Shown here: piece by piece, positions 11,264 through 22,134 of the stretch
Numbering within the stretch: position 1 is the stretch's first letter
How the letters are laid out: each line of letters opens with the position of its first letter
Assembly: GCA_012064385.1 (NCBI GenBank)
Contig: QRDG01002525.1
Location: 62,001 to 126,000, forward strand
Source: Puccinellia tenuiflora
Lineage: Eukaryota; Streptophyta; Magnoliopsida; Poales; Poaceae
Length of the DNA stretch: 64,000 bases
Reading direction: 5' to 3'
The notes under the pieces: model-generated
What the model was told of the DNA's origin: nothing
Seen by the model: only the letters and a program-made list of their open reading frames with translations
Databases searched by the model: none
Program-made: the position numbers and the translations under genes

Positions 11264-11607
11264 GTATGTCTAAGAAAAAGACATAGTTGAGTCTAAGAAA
11301 TCCAATAGTTTGCTCCGTCATTTAGCTCACTCTTGGTTCACTTACAAAGCTATAAAATATTATCATGCATTGTTTTGCAAGGGTTGAATTGTTGACACTC
11401 TCTCCTCACTCCTTATAAGTGAGACCCATCACCCATGAGTTTTTTTTATGTTGCTAGACCCATGTCTTGAATTTTAGCGGAGTCTAAGAAAGATTCTCTT
11501 AGCCTCTCCCTCTCCAACATTTAGACTCGGGTCTAACCTCGAAAGGTTACTCTTAGACACCACATTTTCACAACGCTGCACACATTCTTAGATGGAACTA
11601 TTTATCT

Positions 11608-11705
11608 TACTCCCTCCGACCCTTAATAAGTGTCGGAGATTTAGTACTAATCTAGTACAAAGTTTGTAGTAAATCGCCGACACTTATTTTGGATCAGATG
11701 GAGTA
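11608..11705. mobile_element. Short Stowaway-type MITE, 98 bp
   Basis: It begins TACTCCCTCCGACCC and ends GGATCAGATGGAGTA, the near reverse complement. The arms pair through AATAAGTGTCGG and CCGACACTTATT. TA flanks fit Stowaway insertion. It sits in the long last intron of the CRSH remnant. Confidence 0.88.
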
Positions 11706-11849
11706 GTATTTGTAAATCTGAAAAGGTGTTATTTATAACTTTTGAAAATAATATCTTATTCCCTATCATCCTTTTAACCATTTGTACCTACATTCTAACC
11801 TTACCACAGAGACAACCTACCGAATGAAAAAATGAAGTTACATGTATAT

Positions 11850-12562
11850 TTTTTCGAAAAGAGTGCTTTATTAGACTTTAACCAGTTTACATCCAGGAGA
11901 TACAACCGGAAAATGCCCACACCCAGCCTCTGCATATCTAAGATGCACACAGCCGATAAGAATATGAAGTAAGATAGAGAGCTGAAAAGGGTGAGAGAGA
12001 AACACATAGGAGAAACTTGTCACATGCGACGAAAATCTATCCTATGGTGAAGGAGGTCCGATACGCAGATTATGCTGCCACCCATGATGGGAAAAAATAT
12101 CGATCGCCACTTGCTCCAACCGCGAGGAAACCACTGTAAACAGGTCTCGGTGAGCCGGACTCTGAAGAGTAGACCACTCCCGGAGATAGTGAGCACATCG
12201 GAAGAGTACCTGCATTGGAGAAGAAATTTTAGCGTTAAAAACTCTGTCATTTCTACATAGCCAAAGCGACCATAATAAAGCGATCGCTCCCACCCATATA
12301 TGTTTTCGAAACGTGCTATCTATACCATACAGCCAATTGCCAAAAATATTAGCAACTGACCTAGGTGGATAAAAGTTTGAAGCCACTTAGATGGCAGACC
12401 ATATAGACCGCGCAAACTGGCACACAAAGAATAAATATTTAATATTCTCGTCATGATGACAGAAGACACATTTTTTACTTCCTTGCCAGTTACGCTTTGC
12501 CAGGTTGTGCTTAGTTAGGATGATCCCTTTGTTAAGGTACCAACCAAATATCTTTATCTTTA
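11850..12562 (-). mobile_element. 5'-truncated LINE with 15-bp target-site duplication
   Basis: On the minus strand this encodes the C-terminal end of a plant LINE ORF2. A zinc-binding reverse-transcriptase tail (KRNWQGSKKCVFCHHDEN, CxxC then FxCxxAxxIW) is followed by the usual tail region (ALLWSLWLCRNDRVFN). One in-frame TAA at 12389-12387 separates the two parts. The element ends in a T-run at 11849-11856, an A-tail on the minus strand. It is bracketed by AAGTTACATGTATAT at 11835-11849 and AAGTTACATGTACAT at 12563-12577, a 15-bp duplication with one mismatch. The 713-bp length and loss of all upstream domains are typical of incomplete target-primed reverse transcription. It lies in the CRSH intron in the gene's orientation. 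Confidence 0.9.
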
Positions 12563-14229
12563 AAGTTACATGTACATAAACTTGCACAATTTTAATACTG
12601 AAAGTTTAGACTAAATGACGTCCAGTTTTATGTGGTTGAAATTTACGAGATTTCTAGTTGGAGTCATTTTCGATTATTTTTAGAATTTCAAACAAGTGAG
12701 CATAAACAAAAGTAATCATTTAAGAATTGGCAAATCCAGAAAAGGAGATTGTCTATATGTAAGTTTCGCAAAATTATCCTGTTCATTTTTTTTTATTACC
12801 ATTTGAATCTACATTGACCTTTCTCATTGTAACTCTCATTTGGTACTGTATAATCCTTTCATGATGGAATCCGACTCCAACTGGAGGCGTTTGAAAAGAA
12901 AAGGCGACTAAAAATTTGAAGTTCTCTTGTCAAAAAAAAAAATTAAAGTTCCATGCATGTATCTAAACTTGCAGAATTCTCCACCTTTTCGATTATGTTT
13001 ATAAATTCAACTCTGTGAGAATAAATCAACAAAACTGAATGATAAAAGCACATAAGGCATAGCATACCTGTCTCTCGAACAATTCAAATTCTTCAGAGCT
13101 CAACGAGCCATCACAGTTTGCGTCTAGAAGATCCATGAGCTCCTTTGCATCCCTACCCTCTGCACCAAGATCCTCCATCGGCTCAATGAGCTCATCGACG
13201 CTGATCCTCCCATCCCTGTCCCGGTGTCGGAAAGCTTTGTTCTTGCGGTCGCCTCCTCCTTGATCACTACCAGCAGCAGTTGGTTGGTCGCGAATATGCA
13301 GAGCAGCTAAGCCTGCTGCCGCTAGCATGATATCCTTGAGTTTTTTGGCCTGCACAGCACATCAACATCATCACCCAAAGATTCTCATGCCAATCCATGC
13401 TTAATGTATTGGTGAAAGCTCCCTCCATAACTATCCAAATCCAAAAACTGTGTGTAATTACCTCTGCTGGATCTGTAAGGCCGCCTTTGTAGAGGGAGTG
13501 AGACGCCTCCCCGCCTTCAGCAAACCTGTCCATCTCCTCGGTATGTATCAGTATCTCCATCAACGGCCTCATCTTCATCGCCCCAGGTTCAGTGACGTCG
13601 ATGGCCACGTGCAGGCTCCGGTACCCATTTTTCTTTGGCCGAGCGATGTAATCCTTGGTCCTACCAGCCACCTCATTCCACATGGCCTGGATGATCTCGT
13701 GTGTCCTGCGACAAGCCCTCCCCTGGGACGACGCGGCGCCGTCGATGACATCCAGTATCACCCGGAGACCGAGTATGTCGTTCACATCTTCCGGCCTCCT
13801 GCTATCTTTCACCAACTTCTTCATAGTGCTTAAGCGGCTCTTGTACCGCCCCTGAACCGAGACGATGTGCAAGGTTCGGCTCAGCTCGTCATCGGCTTCG
13901 AGTGCCCGGAGCAGCTGCTCCCTGTAGGCGTTTATCAGGATCACGCTGTCAGCTTCTTGGCTGCTCAGCCACTGGTCGATCTGGTCGTATGCCCGGGGAA
14001 ACAGGTGCCAGAACGAGAGGTCCTCCAGCTCCAGCTCTAGCTCCAGCTCCAGCGACATGCGGCCCGCTCCTATGGCGTGTGCGAGAGGGGCGTATATCTT
14101 CATGACCTCGAGGACCTTCGTCCTCTGTTGGTGCCTGGGAAGGTATTCCTCGAGGTGCCTCATCATGTCGAACTTCAAGGCGAGCTCCACAATCACTGCC
14201 CGAATGTCGTAGCTCGAGAGGACGAGCTT

Positions 14230-14585
14230 TGTTACGAGCGATAGCAAAAACAACGACGAAATTAAACAAGATCAAACCAATGGGGATACGAGATTTTAAT
14301 GTGGAAAACCCTTCCAACAAGGAAAAAAAAAATTACGGGCGCCAGGCAGCAATACTTCACTATTTCGGGTGAGGTTACAAACGCGTCAGGAATTACAATA
14401 TGTGGCTTATCCCGTGCAGCGGGTTACAAGAGTTATTATAGTGTTCCTGACCTAATAGGTCGGTAACAGGTAAACCCTAATCCAACTCGGTAACAACTCG
14501 TACCGTACCGCGGGGGCAGCCACGCTTCGTTCCGCCGTTAGCCTTCTCTCTTATAGAACCGGATTTGGATCACCATAAAATAACA
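14230..14585 (-). mobile_element. 3' LTR of a copia-type retrotransposon
   Basis: The 356-bp LTR has inverted termini TGTTA (14230) and TAACA (ends 14585). On the minus strand it is preceded by a purine-rich tract, AAGGTGGAG, which is the expected polypurine tract next to a 3' LTR. Its outer edge cuts directly into the CRSH exon at 14229. The partner LTR is not in the window. Confidence 0.82.
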
Positions 14586-17153
14586 CTCCACCTTGAGACA
14601 AAATCCATCTTGTAGCATAAACACAATCCTTCACCCTGAAACATCAAAGAAAACACTTTCGGCGCGAACTAGCCTCTTGGGCTAAACAGTTATACCAACT
14701 AAGCTCGAGCAAAGTTCAAAGTTAGCACAGGAACTAGCGTTGTCATCATATCAGCAGGATTATCATGAGTGCTTATCTTGTATATTTTCAGCTTACCTTA
14801 TGCAAAAACATCACGCACATAATGATATTTGACATCAATGTGCTTTGTTCACTCATGGAACATCTGATCCTTAGTAAGGTAAATGACACTTTGACTGTCA
14901 CAAAACAGGTTAATGCAAGTATCATCTCCACAAAGCTCAGCAAGCAGACCTTTCAACCAAACAGATTCTTTGCATGCTTCAGCAATAGCTATGTACTCAG
15001 CCTCAGTAGTAGATTGTGCAACAACACCCTGCAAGGTAGCCTTCCAGCTAATAGCACATCCACTAACAGTAAACACATAACCTGTGAGGGACCTCCTCTT
15101 ATCCAAGTCAGCAGCAAAATCTGAATCCACATAGCCTGCAAGTCCCTCACCAGTCTTGCCAAACTTCAAGCAAGTGTTGGATGTGCCGCGAAGGTATCTG
15201 AAAATTCACTGAACATCTTTCCAATGTTCTTTAACAGGATTAGCCATGTATCGACTGACAGCATACGACAAATCAGGTTGAGAACACACCATGGCATACA
15301 TTAAGGAACCAATAGCACTAGAATATGAAACTCCTGACATGTACTCAATATCCTTGTCAGAACTAGGATATTGCAATGCTGACAACTTAAAGTGAGAAGC
15401 AATAGGAGTACTAACATACGTTGCATCATGCATGTTAAAACGATGAAGAACTTTCTTAATGTAATTCTCCTGACTAAGAAATAGCAATCTAGATTTTCTG
15501 TCTCTTGAAATTTCCATACCTAGAATTTTCTTAGCAGGACCAAGATCCTTTATCTCAAACTCACTACTCAATTTTTTATTCAACGTAGTGATTTCTTTCA
15601 TGCTCTTGGAAGCAATCAACATATCATCAACATATAACAGCAAGTATATAGGCGATTCATCAACAAATTTAATGTACACACAGCTATCATATTCAGACCT
15701 CTTTAAGGCATGTGACATCATAAAAGAATCAAACCTTTTATACCACTGTCGAGGAGACTGTTTCAAACCGTAAAGGGACTTCTTTAGCTTGCACACAAAT
15801 CCTCCTTACCAGGCACTATGAACCCTTCTGGCTGGTCCATGTATATCTCCTCCTCAAGTTCTCCATGCAAACACGCAGTCTTCACATCTAACTGCTCAAG
15901 CTCAAGATCATGCATAGCAACAATACTGAAGAATGTACGAATAGAACTATGCTTGACAACCGGGGAGAACACATCATTATAATCCACACCAAGAATTTGG
16001 CTGAAACCTTTAGGTATTAACCTTGCCTTAAACCTTGGAGGCTCATTAGGAGACAAACCTTCCTTTCTCTTAAAGATCCACTTGCAGCGGACAATCTTCT
16101 TTTGTTTAGGCAAGCGCACAACATCCCATGTGCCATTCTTCTAAAGTGATTGCATCTCCTTGTGCATTGCACCAATCATCTTGTCACGATCAACCGAAGC
16201 AATAGCTTCAATATATGTAGCTGGTTCAACATCATGCTCCACCTGTTCAGCACAACTGAGAGCAAAATAAACAACATCACATTCTTCAATTAATCGGTTA
16301 GGGGGATCAATGTTTCTCCTTGGCCGATCAGCAGCAATCGACGGTTACTACAAAACAGGAGGTGAGGTTTGCACAATCTTTTCATCAACAGTTTTTGTTA
16401 CCTCCTCATCCAGGTGCTCCACCTGCTCCACCTGCAAACGAACCTGTGGTTCATCCTCATCAGAAGAATCTGGCAGAACATCTATAGTCAAACTGTCCTG
16501 ATACATAACTTCATTAAACACAACACTCCGGCTGAAGAAAGACTTTTTGGTTTCCGGATTCCACAACTTATATCCTTTCACTCCGGAACCATAACCAAGA
16601 AATAAGCACTTAACAGCTCTAGGCTCTAACTTTCCATTATCAACATGAGTATAGGCAGTGCAAACAAAAACTTTCAATTGTGAATAATCAGCCGGCTCAC
16701 CAGACCATACCTCAATAGGAGTTTTCTTGTCAAGGGGGATGAACGGTGACCTGTTGATCAAGTAGCAGGTGGTGTTGGCAGCCTAAGCCCAAAAATGCTT
16801 GTTCATGTGAGCGTTGGACAACATGCAGCGAGCCTTGGAGATGATCGTCCTGTTCATCCGCTCCGCTACACCATTCTGCTGAGGCATGTACGGGATGGTG
16901 TGATGCCTGACAATGCCTTCCTGCGCACAATAATCATCAAAAGCATGCGAACAAAATTCGCCACCATTGTCAGTACGAAGCAACTTCACCTTCCTCTCAG
17001 TTTGCCTTTCAATCATAACTTTCCACTCTTTAAAAGCAGCAAAAGTATCATCTTTAGCTTTCAAGAAATAAGGCCAAACTCTTCTAGAGTAATCATCAAT
17101 GATAGTAAGCATATAACGAGCACCACCATAAGAGGGCTTACGTGAAGGCTCCC
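14586..17153 (-). mobile_element. Internal region of the copia element: integrase, RT, RNase H (broken)
   Basis: Reading on the minus strand from high to low coordinates, the order is integrase, RT, RNase H, the Ty1/copia arrangement. The integrase core (LTIIDDYSRRVW, RTDNGGEF, PQQNGVAERMNR) is at 17112-16783 and the post-integrase segment at 16761-16348, split by one in-frame stop. The RT start (WIFKRKEG, QLDVKTACLHGELEEEIYM) is at 16119-15784. RT with YVDDMLIA follows at 15796-15206, offset by a frameshift near 15790. RNase H (DSDFAADLDKRRS, STTEAEYIA) is at 15169-14849. GAG, protease, the N-terminal integrase and the 5' LTR are absent. The body stops at 17153 against an unrelated LTR. Confidence 0.9.
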
Positions 17154-18064
17154 TGATGTCTACTACACGCTTCTATTCTTGTAGACTTGTTGGGCCTCCA
17201 AGCGCAGAGGTTTGTAGGACATCGGCAAATTTCCCTTAAGTGAGTAACCCAAGGTTTATCGAATCCACGAGAGGAAGAGGTTGAACGTATCCTCTCTCAA
17301 GCAATCCTGCAATTAAGATACAAAAAGTCTCTTGTGTCCCCAACACACCTAATACAATGGCTAATTGTATAGGTGCACTAGTTCGGCGAAAAGATATTAA
17401 ATGCAAGTGATATGGATGGTAAAAGGTGATTTTGTAATTCTGTAATGAAAATGGCAGCAAGCAAACAAGTGACAAAAGTGACTAAAAACGGTGTATCAAT
17501 GCTTGGAAACAAGGCCTAGGCTTCATACTTTCACTAGTGACTACTCTCAACATCATTAACATAATTAAACACATGATAGTTCCCACAAAAACACATGCAT
17601 GGTATACGTTACTCGGAGATCATTCTTTTGTGGATCAAATAGGATGAGAATTGCGTAGGGCTACGAGAAGCACACCTTAAAGTTCGTATTCCACATCTAT
17701 GGACACTTCATGCTGTCACTATCTGCATCCAAAGATAGTACTAAAAAACACCACAACCTATTTCTTGAATAGTCTCTTTCTTCAATAACACAAGCATCAA
17801 GAAACCTTATGATCTATTCAATCGAACAATAATAAAGAACAAACTCATGATGAAGATCCCTCTAATCTTGATGCATAGAATCACACACGGCACCCACACT
17901 GTCACCGAGGTACCGTGATCACAATGGTGACTCCGCAAATTATACTAGATAATACCACTTTAGCAACATCATATCCATTACACATAGGGAAACATCATGT
18001 ATTCAACTATACTAACTAAGCTCATGATCACAACGAAGATCACATCATGGGAGAGAGATATAAC
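17154..18064 (-). mobile_element. LTR fragment of a Ty3/gypsy-type element
   Basis: The fragment opens TGATGTCTACTACACG and runs through CAAATTTCCCTTAAGTGAGT and AACAAGGCCTAGGCTTC. These I recall as pieces of an abundant Triticeae gypsy LTR read from its minus strand. It is coding-free and ends at 18064 where a copia LTR starts. No partner copy was found in the window. Confidence 0.6.
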
Positions 18065-18637
18065 TGTTGGGAATATGCCCTAGAGGCAATAATAAAATGG
18101 TTTATTAAGCATATTCACGTTTATGATAATAGTTTATTATCCATGCTATAATTGTATTAAATGGAAACATAATACATGTATGGAATATAAACACCCGGAG
18201 TCCCTAGTGAGCCTCTACATGACTAGTTCGTTGATCAAGAGATAGTTAGAGTTTCCTAACTATGGAATTGTTATAGTCACTTGATAACGGAGTCATATCA
18301 TTAGGAGTAATGGTATGATGGACATGACCCAAATAAAGAGTTGCAATTAATCGTGTCACAAAAGTTTTGTTGTCAACACTTTTAATATGCCAAATATAGT
18401 TTCCTTAGACCATGAGATTATATCACTCCCGTTCACCGGAGGAATACTTTGTGGACATCAAACGTCACTTCGTAACTGGGTGATTATAAAGGTGGCTTTC
18501 AGGTATCTCCGATGGTGGGTTGTTGGGTGATATGAATCGAGAGTGGGATTTGTCCCTCCATGTGACGGAGAAGATATCTCCAGGCCTTCTCGGTAATATA
18601 GCATCAAAAGTCTGCAGACATGTGATTAGGTTGTAAT
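18065..18637 (+). mobile_element. Truncated copia LTR (Angela/BARE-like)
   Basis: It begins TGTTGGGAATATGCCCTAG and continues with motifs of the Angela/BARE/WIS LTR (TTTATTATCCATGCTATAAT, GACCATGAGATTATAT, TAACTGGGTGATTATAAAGG, GTGTGACGGAGA-like text). It breaks off at 18637 where the gypsy LTR begins. The rest of this LTR is not seen on the far side of that gypsy element. Confidence 0.8.
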
Positions 18638-19660
18638 TGTCGGCACAGTGGAAACCAGGGTACCACGGGCCGGCCTGCCAAGGCCCAAAGGACTCTTCAG
18701 CCTGATTTTCGCTAAGGACCAGGCTCTCAGCCTGTAGAGGCTCTCCAAGCCTGTCGAGTCTCGACAGGAGATTTTCTCCACAAGAAGGCGCCCCAAGGCG
18801 CCACCAGGAATTCGACTAAGGACTAAGCCGCGAAGCTTGCCGAGGCTTTTCGCCGCGGCAAGGCTTCCTTCCTCTCGAAGCCAGCTCTGCCTCCGCGGCA
18901 GAGCGCACATGGGCTCTGCGCTTCCCGCAGAGTCATTGGCGCGCCAAAGCGCGATGACGCCAGCGCCCCAGTTGCCGTTCTGATGAATAAAGGGGTCAAC
19001 AAAGCAGCGCCAAGCAAAGCGGACAACGAGACTTGCCACTTTGGTGATAAGGAGACCGCCTGCAGCTACGCTCCAACGGCGACGTCACCGCGGGACCCGT
19101 TCCACGTCTGCAGCGCCAGCCCACCGTCCTGGCTGGACGGTGCCTCTTTTCAGCTTTGGTGACGCTGCTCCCCTGCCGTGGACCGCGTCCATGGGCTCTA
19201 CCTTTATGGTGGACTTCACCTTTATGGTGCACCGTGTCTCCTCCTTCGTCGGGATGTGGCAACCCTTCCCGCCCAAATGTTTGGGCGGAAGAGGACCAAG
19301 ACGACTATAAAAGGAGGGAGGGCACTCCCGTGCCAAGGGTTCGACTCTGGTTCAATCTTCCTTTGGCTAGGACAGATCTAGGGTTTTTAGCCATTGGCAG
19401 CCATCTCGAGCTCCACAAGCTCACCCTGTACCGAAAACCTCTACAAGCAATACAGCCTAGCAGGACGTAGGGGTTTTACCTCCACAAGAGGGCCCTGAAC
19501 CTGGGTAATACCGCGCGTTCCCCTCTGCAGTGTTCTCCTCCATCGAGCCCGACGAGCACCGTCGCCGTGGAACGTTGGAGGTTGTTTGACTCCGTGTTCA
19601 GCCCCTTGCTCGATTCTTACCTCGTGAGATACGCCCGGTTCCTGGGCCTATTCTCCGACA
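18638..19660 (+). repeat. 5' LTR of the gypsy element
   Basis: The LTR runs TGTCGGCACAG to TTCTCCGACA, giving inverted ends TGTCGG and CCGACA. A TATA-like signal, ACTATAAAAGG, near 19302-19312 is probably the element promoter. It is preceded by a duplicated CTTTATGGTG motif. The match to the 3' LTR is nearly perfect at about 19110-19370 but much poorer in the first 250 bp. Confidence 0.93.
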
Positions 19661-19662
19661 TT

Positions 19663-19680
19663 TGGCGCGCCAGGTAGGGG
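19663..19680 (+). other. Primer-binding site of the gypsy element
   Basis: TGGCGCGCCAGGTAGGGG starts two bases after the 5' LTR, where the tRNA-complementary site must lie. It begins with TGG, the complement of a tRNA CCA end. I cannot assign the tRNA by eye. Confidence 0.65.
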
Positions 19681-19711
19681 GCTGAGGCGCGTCTTCAACC
19701 TCGACACCACC

Positions 19712-22134
19712 ATGGCTGGCTCTCGCGCTGAGCGCCTCGCTCGCCGGACGGCCAGCGCTGCCACTGCTCCTCCCGCCGGCAGGCAGCGCGGCCGCCCTCG
19801 TGGAAGCACTGCTCCGGAGCGCCGCGTCGACCCCGAGCCCCGCGTCGAGCACCCAGCGGACGACGACGACGTCCACTCCGAGGACGACCTCGGCGAAGAG
19901 GAGGCCTCCTCCCTTCACCTGTCTCGCGACGGTGCTGCCTCTTCGCTGGGCCGCCCTGCGCCCAGCCCGCAACTGCGCTCCTCATGGCGCAGGAGCTGCT
20001 GCGGTACCGTCCCAACCCGGAGGCTCACGAAGCCTGGCTTCATCGCCTCTCCGAGCTCATCGGCGCCGCCCGCGTCGCCGCTCCCGCGCCGTCTCGCTCG
20101 CTGGTCCCCTCTGGTCGTGCGGGAGACGCAGCGCCAGGCGCTCCTCCTGCACCACCTCGCCAACCCGCGCCCGCTCCAGCTCCACCGCAACCTGCTCCGG
20201 CGGGGGCTCCTCCCCGCGACAACCGCGCTGCTTCACACGCCTCGTCGCCGCACGACTGCCAAATCGTGCAGCGAGCCCCCGAGGACGCCCGCGTAAACAT
20301 CGAGCGCGGCCAACAACGCCACAACCGCGCCGTCCAGGAAGTCGCCGCCGCTGGGCGCCACCTCCGCGCCACTCTCGCCGACGGCGTGGTCACCTATGGC
20401 ACCACGGTTGCGTTCACCCGCAGCCTTCGCCGCGTCGTCTGGCCGACCAAGTTCAGGCCGGACCTCCCTCCACGCTACGACGGCAAAAACAACCCGTTGG
20501 AGTTCCTGCAGCTCTACACCCTGGCCATCCAGGCCGCCGGGGGCGACGACAAGGTCATGGCGAACTGGTTCCCCATGGCTCTCAAGGACTCTGCGTCCTC
20601 GTGGCTCACCAACCTCCCCGCCGAGTCCATCGGCTCCTGGGAGGACCTCTGCAAGTGCTTCATCGCCAACTTCAAGGGCACGTACGAGCGCGGCCTCACG
20701 TACAACGATCTCCGCGGCGTGCGCCAGAAGCCTGGCGAAACCCTCCGCAAGTACATCCAGCGCTTCAGCCAGGTGCGGAACAAGATTCCCAACGCCACAG
20801 ACGCACAGGTCATCTCGGCTTTCCATTCTGGAGTCACGGACGTGCGGATGCTCGAGAAGCTTGGCATCCACGACAACATCACCACCGTCGTCAAGCTCTT
20901 CGACTTGGCGGACAAGTGCGCCAAGGCTGAAGAGGGCCGCCTGTTCGTCAAGAACGAGCCTGAGGACCCCGCTGAGAGCTCCAAGAAGAAGAAGAAATCC
21001 TCCAAGAAGCGCAAGACCACCGCGGTCCTCGCGGCCGAACCCGACGCCAAGCAGCCTCGCGCTGCCACTCCAGCCGCGGGCACCGAGAAGAAGGATGACC
21101 GCCCTTTCTGCATCTACCACAACAGGCACTCCCACGCCACCGAGGACTGCTTCGACATCAAGAGGCTTCGCGAGGCTCGCGAGGCTCGCGAGGCAAATGG
21201 AGGCCGCGGTGGCCGCGGCGGCGGCCGCGGTGGCCGCGGGGGGCGGCGCTGGAACAACAACTACGACAACAACTACCAGCAGAACCCCCAGGCCAACGCC
21301 GCTGAGCCGGCGAACGATAACCTTCCTGCCGAGACTCCCGAGGGTTACCAGGTGCCTCGCGGCGCTGCTTGCATCCTCGGCGGGGCCCAGGCCCCCAGTT
21401 CCAACCGTCACTTCAAGCAACTCGCTCGCGAGGTCGCGGCAGCGCTTCCCGGGGTTGAGGCCTCCAGGCCCCACAAGTGGTCCCAGTACCCCATCACTTT
21501 CGACTCCGGCGACCACCCCAAGTCCACCTCAGCTGTTGGCACCATCCCGCTGGTTTGCACCCCCACCATCAACAACATCGCCGTCTCCAAGACGCTCATC
21601 GATGGGGGTGCAGGCCTCAACGTCATCTCTGTCGAGACCTTCGAGAAGCTTCAGGTGCCTTACGAGCGGCTCATGCCCACCAGGCCCTTCTCAGGGGTGA
21701 CAGAGGGCCTCACGACCCCTCTAGGGCAAGTGAGGCTTGCAGTCACTTTTGGCACACAGGCCAACTACCGCACCGAGCTGATCGACTTCGACGTCGCGCA
21801 CATCGGCCTGCCCTACAACGCCATCCTCGGCTACCCCGCCCTCGCCAAGTTCATGGCGGTCACCCACCACGCCTACAACCTCGTCAAGCTCCCAGGATCG
21901 GGCGGCACCATCGTCATCCGCGGCGTGGTCTCTGACGCCCTGTACGCTGCGCAAGCGGCCTACAAGGCTGCCGCGGTGGCGTCCCCTGCTGACGAGGACG
22001 AAGAACCCCTCCCGAGGCCCCCCGCGAAGAAGCAGCTGTTCTCTCAGGAGAAGGCCGCGACAAAGCAGGTGTCTCTGGAGGCAAGCGGCTCGGGGGCTAG
22101 CGTCACCATCGGCGCCAACCTGCCTCCCAAATAG
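19712..22134 (+). pseudogene. Gypsy gag-protease region (frameshifted)
   Basis: The ATG at 19712 follows the primer site and opens a basic, Arg/Ala-rich N-terminus. The frame then shifts by one near 19975, after which a 700-residue frame carries the gag domain (WPTKFRPDLPPRYDG, NWFPMALKDSASSWL, GETLRKYIQRFSQVRN). A zinc-knuckle-like part (CIYHNRHSHATEDC) and a Gly/Arg-rich linker (near 21200-21250) follow. The aspartic protease has the motif LIDGGAGLNVIS near 21595-21630, with DGG in place of the more general DSG/DTG, as in related plant elements. A TAG at 22132-22134 ends this frame. The RT continues beyond it in the same frame. Confidence 0.9.

Larger units (their letters stand above)
10599..14229 (-). 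pseudogene. CRSH: Ca2+-activated RelA/SpoT homologue (CRSH), 5' end lost
   Basis: Three minus-strand exons join in frame: 14229-13462, 13349-13068 and 10736-10599 (TGA 10601-10599), 395 residues in all. CRSH enzymes are plastid (p)ppGpp synthetases activated by calcium. The first visible exon begins inside the inactive HD-like region (SSYDIRAVIVELAL) and holds the synthetase domain: GRYKSRLSTMKK, DVNDILGLRVILD, and YIARPKKNGYRSLHVAI. The second exon carries two EF-hands. Loop 2 (DANCDGSLSSEE) is canonical, but loop 1 (HRDRDGRISVDE) has His instead of Asp at position 1. The third exon encodes the conserved tail (LEDKDDNYRKILKGKL). A copia LTR begins at 14230 inside the exon. The transit peptide and N-terminal part, perhaps 190 residues judged from recalled family length, are not found in the window. 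A (CTCCAG)n expansion at 14023-14052 makes a Leu-Glu repeat. The remaining frame is intact, so the truncation may be recent. Confidence 0.88.

Noticed and set aside
18996..19336. Minus-strand open frames within the gypsy LTRs (also 31136-31476)
   Set aside because: They occur in both LTRs because the LTRs are copies; no domain or start context supports translation.
20396..21700. 434-codon Ser/Arg/Pro-rich plus-strand frame over gag, and the 427-codon minus-strand frame at 20233-21516
   Set aside because: Both are shadows of the gag frame, which carries the recognisable gag, zinc-knuckle and protease motifs; their composition is that of a frame-shifted GC-rich gene.
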